NCBI RefSeq assembly: GCF_000381025.1
Contig: NZ_KB905816.1
Coordinates: 186,001-250,000 of the forward strand
Length of the DNA stretch: 64,000 bases
Direction: 5' to 3'
Origin: Streptomyces sulphureus DSM 40104
GTDB lineage: Bacteria; Actinomycetota; Actinomycetes; Streptomycetales; Streptomycetaceae
A program made the translations under genes and the position numbers. Numbering within the stretch: position 1 is the stretch's first letter; each line of letters begins with the position of its first letter. The notes beneath the pieces were generated by a model. That model ran no database searches. It had not been told where the DNA came from and saw only the letters and a list, made by a program, of their open reading frames with translations. Of the stretch, positions 42,435-51,488 are shown piece after piece.

Positions 42435-43419
42435 ACCGGAGGAGGGCACGGCACCGCGCGCCGCACGCAAGCCGCGCGAGCAGGACGCCGCGGGGCTCGG
42501 GGCACGCCGTGCGCTCGCCTTCGTGGCGCCCGGGCTGCTCGTCGTGGCGCTCTTCCTGGTGCTGCCCGCGCTCTGGACGCTCTACCTCGGCTCCACCGAC
42601 TACCGTCTCACCGGAATCCCCGCCGTCGACCCGCAGTTCGTCGGCGTGGACAACCTCACCGACGCGCTCGGCGACGACGGGTTCCTCAACTCCCTCTGGT
42701 TGACGCTGCTCTTCGTCGTCGGCTCCGCCGTGCTCGGGCAGGCGATCGGCGGGTTCGCGCTCGCGTGGTGGATGCGCGAGCGAACAGGCCCGCTGCGGGC
42801 GGTACTCGAGTCGCTGGTGATGCTGGCGTGGATACTGCCGAGTTCGGTGGTGGCCTTCCTGTGGATCGCCTACCTCGACCGCGACGACGGCACCCTCAAC
42901 GCGCTCCTCCACACCCCGGGAGCGGCGTGGCTCCTCGACCACCCGATGCTCTCGCTCATCGTCTTCAACATCTGGCGCGGTACGGCGTTCTCGATGATGC
43001 TCTACAGCGCGGCGCTCGGCAATGTGCCCCGCTCGCACCTGGAGACGGCGAGGCTCGCCGGCGCAGGCCCGCTGCAACAGCTTCGCGACGTCGTCTTCCC
43101 CGCCATCCGCGGGCACGTCCTCACCAACCTGCTGCTGATCAGCCTCTGGACGTTCAACGACTTCACGCCGTTCCTCATCACGGCGGGCGGACCGGACGGA
43201 CGCAGCGAGACGCTCCCCGTCTTCATCTACCAGACCGCGCTCGGCAGCGGCCAACTCGGCTACGGGGCCGCGCTGTCGTTCCTGATGCTCCTCATCAACC
43301 TCGTCGTCGCCGTCGTGTACCTGCGCCTGCTCGGCCGCAAGCGCAAGGAGGAACGCGTCGACGAGGCATCGCCCGCGCGCGGCCGACAGGCGGGCGCCGA
43401 ACGGGAGGTGGACGCATGA
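42409..43419 (+). CDS. Sugar ABC transporter permease (UgpA/MalF type)
   Basis: 336 residues from GTG, overlapping the binding-protein gene by 26 bp with AGGAGG inside it. Six membrane segments begin at ~35. The ABC permease EAA loop reads LETARLAGAGPLQQLRDVVF with P in VFPAIRG. It pairs with the next gene to form the translocation channel. Confidence 0.92.
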   Translation: MAATGSSTEPEEGTAPRAARKPREQDAAGLGARRALAFVAPGLLVVALFLVLPALWTLYLGSTDYRLTGIPAVDPQFVGVDNLTDALGDDGFLNSLWLTLLFVVGSAVLGQAIGGFALAWWMRERTGPLRAVLESLVMLAWILPSSVVAFLWIAYLDRDDGTLNALLHTPGAAWLLDHPMLSLIVFNIWRGTAFSMMLYSAALGNVPRSHLETARLAGAGPLQQLRDVVFPAIRGHVLTNLLLISLWTFNDFTPFLITAGGPDGRSETLPVFIYQTALGSGQLGYGAALSFLMLLINLVVAVVYLRLLGRKRKEERVDEASPARGRQAGAEREVDA

Positions 43420-44243
43420 GCCGGCCCGTGGGCGCGCTGCTGCGCGGGGTGGCGCGGTACACCCTGCTCGCGCTGGCGCTCGCCTTCTTCGCGCTGCCCA
43501 TGCTGTGGCTGGCGAGCGCGCCCTTCGACCGCAACCCGCGCGTCACCGCCTCGCTGCCGGAGTTCACGCTGGAGAACTTCCGGCGGCTGTGGGAGAACCC
43601 CCATGCCGTCAACTCCCTTGCGTCGTCCGTGGTGCTCGCGGTCGGCAGCGCCGTGGTCGTCGTCACGCTCTCGGCGCTCGCCGCCTACGCGCTCAGCCGC
43701 GTGCGCATCCCCGGGCGGGACGGGCTGCTCTACCTCCTGCTGCTGCTCTCGTCGATCGTCACCGGTACCGCGGCGATGGTCCCCGTCTTCCTGCTCGCCA
43801 GCGAACTCGGCCTCGTCGACTCGTACTCGGGCGTCGTCCTCGTCCTCTCCGGCGGGCTGCTGCCGGCCGCGATCTTCATCCTCAAGGACTTCACCGACAC
43901 CGTGCCGCGCTCCTACGAGGAGTCGGCGCGCGTCTTCGGTGCCTCGCCGCTGCGGGTCCTCCGGGACGTCGTCGTCCCCGTGGTACGGCCGGGTCTGGCA
44001 ACCGTCGGCGTGTGGACGGTGGCGCAGGTCTGGGGGAACTTCCTCATTCCGTTCCTGCTGCTGCGCTCGCCCGACAAGTCACCGGCCGCCGTGGTGATGT
44101 ACACCTTCTACACCGAGGGCGGACAGCCGGACCTCGCCCTCATCTCCACCTTCTCGCTGCTGTACTCGCTGCCGGTGGTGCTGATGTTCCTCTTCGTCAG
44201 CCGCCGGTACGGATTCCGCTTCCACGGAGGGATCAAGGCCTGA
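43416..44243 (+). CDS. Sugar ABC transporter permease (UgpE/MalG type)
   Basis: 275 residues. ATGA overlap with the previous gene indicates translational coupling. Six membrane helices are seen; the EAA loop is YEESARVFGASPLRVLRDVV followed by VPVVRPG. The C-terminal RRYGFRFHGGIKA is typical of MalG-like partners. Confidence 0.93.
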   Translation: MSRPVGALLRGVARYTLLALALAFFALPMLWLASAPFDRNPRVTASLPEFTLENFRRLWENPHAVNSLASSVVLAVGSAVVVVTLSALAAYALSRVRIPGRDGLLYLLLLLSSIVTGTAAMVPVFLLASELGLVDSYSGVVLVLSGGLLPAAIFILKDFTDTVPRSYEESARVFGASPLRVLRDVVVPVVRPGLATVGVWTVAQVWGNFLIPFLLLRSPDKSPAAVVMYTFYTEGGQPDLALISTFSLLYSLPVVLMFLFVSRRYGFRFHGGIKA

Positions 44244-45334
44244 TGCCCGACATCGCACTCAGCCGGCTCGGCAAGGTCTACCCCGGGGGCGTCCGTGCTC
44301 TCGACGCGCTCGAACTCCACGTGGCAGAAGGGGAGTTCTTCGCGCTGCTCGGCCCTTCGGGGTGCGGCAAGTCGACGCTGCTGCGCACCATCGCGGGACT
44401 CGAGACCCCGGACGCGGGCAGCGTGAGCGTCGGCGACCGCGACGTGACGGCGCTGCCTCCGGGCGAGCGCGGACTCGCCATGGTCTTCCAGGACTACGCC
44501 CTCTTTCCCCACATGACGGTCGAGGAGAACATCGCCTACCCGCTGAAGCTGCGCAAGGTCGCCCGCCGCCAGCGGAGCGAGAGCGCCGCCCGGACGGCGG
44601 CGGAGCTGGGCCTCGAAGACCTCACCTCGCGCCGGCCCGCGCAGCTCTCCGGCGGGCAGCAGCAGCGCGCGGCCCTTGCGCGCGCCGTCGCCGCACGGCC
44701 CGACGTCCTCCTCCTCGACGAACCGCTCTCCAACCTCGACGCGCGGCTGCGTCTGGAGGCCCGCACCTTCCTCAAGAAGTTCCAGCGGGAACTCGACGTG
44801 ACCACCGTCTTCGTCACCCACGACCAGGCGGAGGCCCTCGCCCTCGCCGACCGGATCGCCGTGATGGAGGACGGCCGGATACGGCAGGTCGGCACCCCGG
44901 CCGAGGTCTTCAGGCGGCCGACGAGCACCTTCGTCGCCTCGTTCATCGGCTCGACGCCGATGAACCTGCTGCCGGCCGAACTTGCCGAGGGCGCGGTCCT
45001 CGCGGCCGACTGCCGCCTCCCCCTGCCGTCCGGCGCGCAGGGGCAGGCCGCAGGCGGCGGGGAGTTCGTCTACGGCATCCGGCCCGAGTACCTCCGCTGG
45101 TCCGCTTCGCCGCTGCCGGACGCGCTCGCCGGTACGGTCTCCGTCGTGGAGAACCTCGGCAGTGCGCAGTTGGTGACGATGGAGTGCGCAGGGAGGACGG
45201 TGCAGGTCGTGGTCTCCGAGGACCACGATCCCGCGCCCGGCGAGCCGGGCTGGGCGGCGCCTCGGAGCGACCGGGCGCTGATCTACCGCGACGGCGTCCT
45301 CGTCGGCGCCGAGGAGAGCAGGGTGCCCGCATGA
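44243..45334 (+). CDS. Sugar ABC transporter ATP-binding protein (MsmK/UgpC type)
   Basis: 363 residues; the ATG overlaps the previous stop by one base (TGATG). Walker A GPSGCGKST, Q-loop VFQDYALFPH, signature LSGGQQQR, Walker B LLLDEP and switch VTHDQAEAL are intact. A C-terminal TOBE-type regulatory domain spans ~250-350. Many actinomycete sugar importers share one MsiK ATPase encoded elsewhere, so a dedicated ATPase inside the operon is notable. Confidence 0.95.
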   Translation: MPDIALSRLGKVYPGGVRALDALELHVAEGEFFALLGPSGCGKSTLLRTIAGLETPDAGSVSVGDRDVTALPPGERGLAMVFQDYALFPHMTVEENIAYPLKLRKVARRQRSESAARTAAELGLEDLTSRRPAQLSGGQQQRAALARAVAARPDVLLLDEPLSNLDARLRLEARTFLKKFQRELDVTTVFVTHDQAEALALADRIAVMEDGRIRQVGTPAEVFRRPTSTFVASFIGSTPMNLLPAELAEGAVLAADCRLPLPSGAQGQAAGGGEFVYGIRPEYLRWSASPLPDALAGTVSVVENLGSAQLVTMECAGRTVQVVVSEDHDPAPGEPGWAAPRSDRALIYRDGVLVGAEESRVPA

Positions 45335-46554
45335 AGGGGGTGGTGCGCTCCGGAGTGTGGACGATGGAGGACCGCGCCGCTTCCGTCCTCCGCCCGCTCC
45401 CCTTCGAAGTACCGCGCCACGCAGGGGCGTTGACCGTCAGCCTCGACTACCCGCGGGGCGCGGGCGTCCTCGATCTCGGTGCACTGGGGCCGGGAGGCGC
45501 CTTCCGCGGGTGGTCGGGCGGGGCCCGCGACGGGTTCACAGTCACCGAGGAGTGGGCGACCCCCGGGTACCTGCCGGGCCGACTGGCGGGCGACTGGCAG
45601 GTATTGCTGCGGCTTCACCGCGTCCCTCCCGACGGGCTCCCTTTCAAGGTGCGCGTCGACCTCTCGCACCGCGCCCCCGCACCGCCCGCAGAGGAGGTGC
45701 CCGACCCGCTCCCGATCGGCGACCGGCCGGTGCGCCGGAGGCTCCCGGCGCGCGAGGGCGCACGCTGGTTCGCGGGGGACCTGCACGCGCACACCGTGCA
45801 CAGCGACGGCTCCCTCGGCGTGGACGAGCTCGCGCGGCTCGCCGCGTCGCGCGGCCTCGACTTCCTCGCCGTCACCGATCACAACACGGTCAGCCACCAC
45901 GCACACCTGCCGGAGGCAGCCAGGCGGCAGTCCGTCACGCTTCTCCCCGGGCAGGAGGTCACCACCGACCTCGGGCACGCCAACGCGTTCGGGGACATCG
46001 GCTGGGTCGACTTCCGTACGGACGCCGGCAGTTGGCTCGCGCACGCGGAGTCCGCGGGCGGCGTTCTCTCCGTCAACCATCCGCTCGCCGCCGACTGCGC
46101 CTGGGAGCTGCCGTTCACCGGACGCAGGCCGCGCCACGCCGAGGTGTGGCACCACAGCTGGTTCGACAGGCGGCACGGGGCACCGCTGGCGTGGGCGGAC
46201 GCCTGGCTCGACGGAGAGGCGCTCGTGCCGCTGGGCGGCAGCGACTTCCACCGCCCCGAGGAGGGCCGCCCTCCCGGGCAGCCGACGACCTGGGTACTCG
46301 CCGAGGAGAACACCCCCGAGGCACTGCTTGCGGCGCTTGCGGCAGGCCGGACGGCGGTCAGCCCGGACCTCGCCGGACCTCTTCTCCTGCGCGACGGCGA
46401 GGAGTTGACCGCGCTCGACGCCGAGAACACCGTCCTCGTGCGCCCTGACGGAGAGCGCACCGTCGTCCGCCAGCGGCACGCGGTGTTCCCCGCGGGCGAA
46501 GGGCTCCACCGGCTGGAGCGGTACGACTGCGAGACGGTGGCGCTCTGCGGGTGA
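45331..46554 (+). CDS. PHP-domain (CehA/McbA-like) metal-dependent phosphoesterase
   Basis: 407 residues, ATGA-coupled to the ATPase gene. Residues 1-~145 are a beta-rich N-terminal domain. The PHP domain has GDLHAHTVHSDGSLGVDEL, LAVTDHNTVSHH, VNHPLA and GGSDFHRP, which supply the His/Asp metal ligands. Close relatives hydrolyse phosphodiesters or carbamate-like substrates. Its place in a sugar-importer operon suggests that it processes the imported compound, perhaps a phosphodiester-containing glycoside; that is inference. Confidence 0.85.
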   Translation: MKGVVRSGVWTMEDRAASVLRPLPFEVPRHAGALTVSLDYPRGAGVLDLGALGPGGAFRGWSGGARDGFTVTEEWATPGYLPGRLAGDWQVLLRLHRVPPDGLPFKVRVDLSHRAPAPPAEEVPDPLPIGDRPVRRRLPAREGARWFAGDLHAHTVHSDGSLGVDELARLAASRGLDFLAVTDHNTVSHHAHLPEAARRQSVTLLPGQEVTTDLGHANAFGDIGWVDFRTDAGSWLAHAESAGGVLSVNHPLAADCAWELPFTGRRPRHAEVWHHSWFDRRHGAPLAWADAWLDGEALVPLGGSDFHRPEEGRPPGQPTTWVLAEENTPEALLAALAAGRTAVSPDLAGPLLLRDGEELTALDAENTVLVRPDGERTVVRQRHAVFPAGEGLHRLERYDCETVALCG

Positions 46555-46765
46555 GCACGGCGGTCGCGCTCGTGCGGCGGGCAACTCCCGTACGGGCCGG
46601 CGGCGTTGGTCACGCCACGGTGAGCACGTACGCACGTCGTCGGGCGGGGCGCGTCCCGAGCCGATCGGACTCCCAGCGGCCACCCCTTGATCAACAATCC
46701 CCGGCTGACGCACCCTGGAGAGCCAGTCAGGCCCCGACGCGGGCCGGAGCAGGAAGGACCGCCGC

Positions 46766-47974
46766 ATGCCGCACCCTGCCGCCTCGCCCTCCCCCTCCGA
46801 CTCCTCAGCGGGGCCGCGCCGCCCCCGGCTGCGCGTGGCCGTCGCCGGACTCGGCGCCGTCGCGCGCACCGCGCACCTGCCGCTGCTGGAGCGCCGGCGG
46901 GACCTCTTCCAGGTCTCCGCGCTCTGCGACCTCTCCCGGAGCGCGCTCGACGACGTCGGCACCCGCCACGGCGTACCACCCGGCAAGCGCCACACCTCGC
47001 TCGCCCAACTCCTCGCCGCCGGAGGCTTCGATGCGCTGATCCTGCTCACCTCCGGCTCGCACGGCGCGGACGCCGCATCGGCGCTGCGGGCCGGGTACCC
47101 GGTGCTCTGCGAGAAGCCCCTCGCCTTCACCAGGGCCGAAGTGCGCGAGGTCGCCTCCGCCGAGCGGGCGGCAGGGGAAGGGCCCCGGCTCATGGTGGGC
47201 TACATGAAGCAGTACGACCCGGCGGCCGTGCGCCTGAACGAGGTGCTCAAGGACGCGGGCGGTCCCGGCGCCGTGCGCTCGGTCGAGGTGTGCGTCCTGC
47301 ACCCCACGAGCGGCGCCCAGTTGGCGTTCGCACGGCTGCCGCGCACCGGCGGAGACGTCCCCGACGGCGAGTTGGACGCGCTCCGCAGCCGGGACGACTC
47401 GCTCGTCGAGGAGGCGCTCGGCCCCCTGGCGTCCGAGCGGATGCGTGCCCTCTACGCCATCGTCAACTCCTCGGTCTGCCACGAGCTTTCGTTGCTCCGG
47501 CAGATCGACGGCCCCCCTGAGGGCGTCGACTTCGCCGCCACCTGGGCCGACGAGGGCGAGGCCACCGGCTCACTCGCGCTCGACGGCCGCCTCCCCAGCG
47601 GCGGACGGTACGCGGTGCGCTGGCACTTCCTCCCCGAGCACGCCGCCTACCGCGAGACCGTCCGCGTCCATCACGAGCAGGGCTCGCTCGAACTCGCCTT
47701 CCCCAGCCCGTACTTGATGAACGCGCCGACGGTGCTGACGGAGACCTCCGCGGTGGGTGGCGGGGAGCACCGAGCCGAGTTCCGCTCCGTCGCGGAGGCG
47801 TTCGAGGAAGAGTTGGTCGCCTTCCATGCGATGGCCGTCGACGGGGTACCGCCGCGCACCGGAGCCGAGGGGGCCGCGGCCGACGTCGCCACGGCGCAGC
47901 AGGCCGTCGCCGCGCTCGCCGCCCGGGAGGGGGCGCCCTGCGGCGGGGAGGCCGGCCACTACCTGCGGAGGTGA
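46766..47974 (+). CDS. Gfo/Idh/MocA family NAD(P)-dependent oxidoreductase
   Basis: 402 residues with AGGAAGG before ATG. After a Pro/Ser-rich 20-residue leader, the Rossmann motif is VAVAGLGAVARTAHLPLLER and the catalytic-domain EKP motif is CEKPLAFTRAE. The dehydrogenase C-terminal domain follows. Members oxidise sugars or inositols. It lies 211 bp after the PHP gene and is probably part of the same catabolic unit. Confidence 0.9.
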   Translation: MPHPAASPSPSDSSAGPRRPRLRVAVAGLGAVARTAHLPLLERRRDLFQVSALCDLSRSALDDVGTRHGVPPGKRHTSLAQLLAAGGFDALILLTSGSHGADAASALRAGYPVLCEKPLAFTRAEVREVASAERAAGEGPRLMVGYMKQYDPAAVRLNEVLKDAGGPGAVRSVEVCVLHPTSGAQLAFARLPRTGGDVPDGELDALRSRDDSLVEEALGPLASERMRALYAIVNSSVCHELSLLRQIDGPPEGVDFAATWADEGEATGSLALDGRLPSGGRYAVRWHFLPEHAAYRETVRVHHEQGSLELAFPSPYLMNAPTVLTETSAVGGGEHRAEFRSVAEAFEEELVAFHAMAVDGVPPRTGAEGAAADVATAQQAVAALAAREGAPCGGEAGHYLRR

Positions 47975-47978
47975 CGGG

Positions 47979-48833
47979 TCAGAGCTTGCGCGCGACGCCG
48001 ACGTAGCCGTGCTCCGCGACCTTCTCCGTCCCGGCCGGTTCCCCCAACTCGGGGCGCCAGGATGCCGGATCGGAGACGAGCCCGGGTTCCACGAGCTCCG
48101 TCCCGGCGAAGAAGCGGAGGATTTCGGCGCGGCTGCGCAGAGCGAGGCGGATGCCGCCCTCGCCGTAGTGGTCCCGCGCGCGCTCGGCGCCCTCGGGGGC
48201 GAAGTCGCCGGTTCCGTGGGAGAGGACTAGGAGGCTGCCGGGCGCGAGGGCCTCGCGGTACCTGGCGACGAGTTCGTGGGCGCCGTCCTCGTCGGGGACG
48301 AAGTGGAGGCAGGCGAGGAGGGAGAGCGCCACGGGTTGGGAGAAGTCGAGGAACTCCCGCGCCTGGGAGAGGATCAGCCCCGGCTCCCTGACGTCGGCCT
48401 GGAGGTACTCGGTGACGCCCTCGGGGCTGCTCCGCAGGAGCGTCGCGGCGTGCGCGAGGACGATGGGGTCGTTGTCCGCGTAGACGACGCGGCTCGCCGG
48501 CTCGGCACGCTGGGCGATCTGGTGGAGGTTGGGCTCGGTCGGGATGCCGGTGCCGAGGTCGAGGAACTGGTGCGCCCCGTTGCCGACGGCCCAGCGGACG
48601 GCGCGGTGCATGAAGGCGCGGTTGAGCCGGACGCTGGAGACGACCCGGGGATCGATCGCGACCATGCGGCGTGCGAGTTCCTCGTCGGCCGGGTGGTTGC
48701 TGCGGCCGCCGAGGAGCCAGTCGTAGACGCGCGCGGGGTGCGGGCGGCTGGTGTCGATGGTGTAGTCGGCGGCTGTGGGGCGGTCCTCACGCTGCGCGGC
48801 CGCGGGGTCGTCGCGCCCGTCCTGTGCGGTCAT
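47979..48833 (-). CDS. SAV2177/DUF574 family SAM-dependent methyltransferase
   Basis: 284 residues. The family signatures are RVYDWLLGGRSNHPADEELA and HQFLDLGTGIPTEPNLHQIA (SAM-binding), with VVYADNDPIVLAHA and VALSLLACLHFVPDED. These proteins are numerous in Streptomyces and often neighbour DUF397 and XRE/DUF5753 genes, as here. The methyl acceptor is unknown. Its 3' end lies 4 bp from the convergent oxidoreductase stop. Confidence 0.93.
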   Translation of the reverse strand: MTAQDGRDDPAAAQREDRPTAADYTIDTSRPHPARVYDWLLGGRSNHPADEELARRMVAIDPRVVSSVRLNRAFMHRAVRWAVGNGAHQFLDLGTGIPTEPNLHQIAQRAEPASRVVYADNDPIVLAHAATLLRSSPEGVTEYLQADVREPGLILSQAREFLDFSQPVALSLLACLHFVPDEDGAHELVARYREALAPGSLLVLSHGTGDFAPEGAERARDHYGEGGIRLALRSRAEILRFFAGTELVEPGLVSDPASWRPELGEPAGTEKVAEHGYVGVARKL

Positions 48834-48955
48834 GCATCGCTCCGGTGGTGTGCTCCCCGCAGGGGGCGGGGTCTGGAGAGCTCATGGGGTAGGTGGCCGC
48901 GAGGTGCGGTCGCAGGTCCGGGCGCCCGGGAGGCAGCCGGACGCCCGGGGGCGCT

Positions 48956-49192
48956 TCAGGAGATCAGGAAGTCCGCCTCACCGGACTTGGCTCCCTGGAG
49001 AAAGGCAGTGATCTCACCGTGGGTGTAGATCAGGGCGGGGCCTTCGGGATCGGTTGACTGGCGCAGGGCGACGCGGCCGTCGTGCAGCTTCATAGCCTCC
49101 ACGCAGTTGCCGCCGTTGCCGCCGCTCCACGGCTTGCGCCAGCCCTCGTTGCCGAGGTCGCGGGCGCACATGCCGTTGTATATGCCGTCCAT
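48956..49192 (-). CDS. DUF397 domain protein
   Basis: 78 residues. The DUF397 pattern is WRKPWSGGNGGNCVEAMKLH, then VALRQSTDPEGPALIYTHGE with ITAFLQGAKSG. Its ATG overlaps the stop of the XRE gene as TAATG. Such small acidic-type partners bind or modulate adjacent XRE regulators in the WhiJ-like systems of Streptomyces. Here the partner regulator is frameshifted. Confidence 0.92.
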   Translation of the reverse strand: MDGIYNGMCARDLGNEGWRKPWSGGNGGNCVEAMKLHDGRVALRQSTDPEGPALIYTHGEITAFLQGAKSGEADFLIS

Positions 49193-50056
49193 TAGAGCTC
49201 CTTGCGGAAATCCTCCAGGATTTCCCTTGTGCGTCGTGCTGTTGCAGCCTGGGTCGACATGCGGTCCAGGACTTCCAGGTGGGATGCGACTTCGGAGCGC
49301 TCCTCCAGGTAGACGGCACCGGTCAGGTACTCCACGTACACCATGTCGGGGAGTTCGGGCAGTTCGAAGCGGAAGAGGACGAACGGCCCGTACGTCCCGG
49401 GGTGGTGCCCCGCTTCGAACTCGGCTATCTGCAACGTGACCCGGGGGTTCTCCGTGGCCTCCAGCAGGCGCTCGACCTGGGCGGCCATCACCCCGGGGCC
49501 GCCCGCAGGGCGGCGCAGCACGGTCTCGTCCATCAGCACCCACAGCCGGGGCCCTTCGTCGGCGGCGAGGAGGTTCTGCCGCTCCATACGGAGGGGCCAC
49601 GTACCGTTCGATGTCGTCCGGCTTCGTCTGGCCGACGGCTCCGCTGCGCAGCACGGCGCGGGCGTAGTCCTCGGTCTGGAGCAGACCGGGGACGAAGTGC
49701 GGTTCGTAGGCGCGGAGCAGGCTCGCCGCACCCTCCAGGCTGACGTGGACGCTGAACCAGCCGGGGAGCACGTCGTGGAACCGCTGCCACCAGCCCGGTC
49801 GGTTCGCCTCCTGGGTGAGGCTGACGAACCCCTCGATGTCGGCGGGGTCTTGGACGCCGTACGTCTCCAGAAGCGCCTTGACATACGGAATCTTGAGCGA
49901 GACTTCCGCCGTCTCCATGCGCCGCACGGTCGCCGGGGCCACGTGGAGCACCCGGGCGGCGTCCTCCCGCTTCAGCCCGGCGCGCTCGCGTAGCTGCTGA
50001 AGCCTTTTACCGAGGACGAGTTGGCCGACCGTAGGGGCGGACCTGGGCTCACTCAC
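49192..50056 (-). pseudogene. XRE/DUF5753 regulator interrupted by a 1-nt frameshift
   Basis: From GTG at 50056 (GGGAGG upstream) the frame encodes an HTH (KRLQQLRERAGLKREDAARV) and the start of DUF5753 (FVPGLLQTEDYARAVL) as far as DDIERYVA. It then loses homology. The remainder, RMERQNLLAADEGPRLWVLM through HLEVLDRMSTQAATARRTRE, continues in another frame to the TAA at 49192. Removing one base from the four-G run at 49593-49596 (plus strand) would join them into one ~287-residue protein. It may be a true mutation or a base-calling error. Confidence 0.85.
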
Positions 50057-50143
50057 CCGGGACCTCCCGCGGCGCTTGCGTCGTGCTCATGTCGGCAGTG
50101 TGCCACGTGGCTCAGAGAACCGAACACCCTGCACCTGTAACTC

Positions 50144-50154
50144 TGAAAATTTCA
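50144..50154. promoter_or_regulatory. Palindrome TGAAAATTTCA in the XRE/HATPase promoter region
   Basis: A perfect 5+1+5 palindrome in a locally AT-rich 140-bp gap between the XRE gene and the divergent HATPase gene, with wider CTGT/ACAG flanks (50135-50157). It is a candidate operator for the XRE protein. Confidence 0.45.
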
Positions 50155-50196
50155 CAGTGGGTCTTGCCAACTGAACCTGACCGCAGGGATAGTGAC

Positions 50197-50769
50197 GTGG
50201 TGCGGACGGCCCCCACCGTCTCCACTGCGGTGCGGTCCGAGCCCGCTCCGCCCCCGGCACTCCCACCGTTAGGACCTGCGGCCGTGGCACCCGGTTACAC
50301 CATGCTTCCCCACTCCGGCAGCACCGCCGTGCCGGCCGGCCAGCAGGCCGACATGCACGCGGAGCAGCGCCGTGAGGCGTTCGAACTCCCCTCCTGTGCC
50401 TCCTCCGTCGCCGAGGCGCGGCACCGTACGTTAAGTCGCCTCGCGGCGTGGTCCGTCCAGGAGGAGACGAGGGACAACGCCGCGCTCATACTCTCCGAGC
50501 TCTTCACCAACGCCGTTGTGCACAGTGCCTGTTCGACCGTGCTCTGCGAACTCGTCGACGACCGGCAGCGGCAGCGGCTCCAGGTGCGGGTCTGCGGCGG
50601 GCAGGGCTGCGGCGCGCCCGAACCGGGACGCCTCGCGCCGGAGGAGGAGCACGGACGCGGGTTGATGCTCGTCGAGGCGCTCAGCACGGCGTGGGGGATA
50701 GAGGACGGCGGCCAGGAACGTGGGTGGTCGGTGTGGGCCCACCTGACACGCCCCGGGGACCGCCCGTGA
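50197..50769 (+). CDS. HATPase (SpoIIAB-like) regulatory ATP-binding protein
   Basis: 190 residues from GTG at 50197 (AGGGA 7 bp upstream); an ATG at 50302 is an alternative without ribosome site. The GHKL ATP-binding domain has DNAALILSELFTNAVVHS (N-box) and EEEHGRGLMLVEALSTAWGI (G2 region). Such proteins act as anti-sigma kinases or partners. Residue 79 is a TTA codon (50431-50433), so bldA control is likely. It is divergent from the XRE gene. Confidence 0.85.
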   Translation: MVRTAPTVSTAVRSEPAPPPALPPLGPAAVAPGYTMLPHSGSTAVPAGQQADMHAEQRREAFELPSCASSVAEARHRTLSRLAAWSVQEETRDNAALILSELFTNAVVHSACSTVLCELVDDRQRQRLQVRVCGGQGCGAPEPGRLAPEEEHGRGLMLVEALSTAWGIEDGGQERGWSVWAHLTRPGDRP

Positions 50770-50860
50770 AGCGCCCAGCTCTCCGCACGGGAGGCCCGGC
50801 GGCAGCCGCCGCGTCGCCCGCGCATCCCGTCAACCGCCCTCCGGCAGAAGCACGTTGTCG

Positions 50861-51298
50861 ATGAACACACTTCCGCTCGACCTGCTCGCCCGGCTCTCCA
50901 AAGAGCGCGCAAGCCGCTGCGCCCGCGCCGGCACCGAACCCGCGCCGCTGCGCCTACCGGTCCCGCAGGGCCTCAACGCCCCGCTCGGTCACGACGCCGT
51001 CGGCGTCGACGCCGTCTACGGCGAACGCATCAGGCGCAGCCTCCCGCGCGTCGGATGCATCTACGCCCAACGCAGCACGTGGTGGTGGCTCGTCCCCGCA
51101 CAGGCCGAGATAGGCCTCGACTGGCGGCCCGTCGCCGACTACTCGGTCGGCGCGCTCATCGCCCCCGAGCGCGGCGACGGCGACCTTCCGCGGCTGCTCC
51201 ACCTGCCGAAGGACACCGTCCCCTACACCCACCCGCTGCTGCTCTACATCGCCGCGTGCCGCGCGGTCGGCGTCGAGCCGGTGTGGTCGAAGCCGTAG
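50861..51298 (+). CDS. Conserved hypothetical actinobacterial protein
   Basis: 145 residues. I recognise the pattern GCIYAQRSTWWWLVPAQAEI with YSVGALIAPERGDGDLPRLL and YTHPLLLYIAACRAV from unnamed Streptomyces proteins, but no function is known. There is no signal or TM segment. The ATG at 50861 has GGCAGAAG upstream. It may follow the HATPase gene in an operon (91-bp gap). Confidence 0.6.
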   Translation: MNTLPLDLLARLSKERASRCARAGTEPAPLRLPVPQGLNAPLGHDAVGVDAVYGERIRRSLPRVGCIYAQRSTWWWLVPAQAEIGLDWRPVADYSVGALIAPERGDGDLPRLLHLPKDTVPYTHPLLLYIAACRAVGVEPVWSKP

Positions 51299-51488
51299 GC
51301 GGTCGACACGGCGGGTCCGGCGGAGGGTTCGAACCGCGAGCGGCCGGCCGTGTACCCGTCCCGGGGATGCCGCCCGCTCCGTGCCGACGCGTGCCCGAGC
51401 TCCCCGGCCGCCGGGCTGTGACGCGCGCTTCGAGCGCGGAGTTGAGGGCACGCGGAGCACTGGCGTACCGGATCGGCGGGGCTGTGCG

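Noticed and set aside
51325..51350. GGTTCGAACC, like a tRNA T-loop
   Set aside because: The flanks do not form a 5-bp T-stem and no acceptor or anticodon arms can be drawn nearby.
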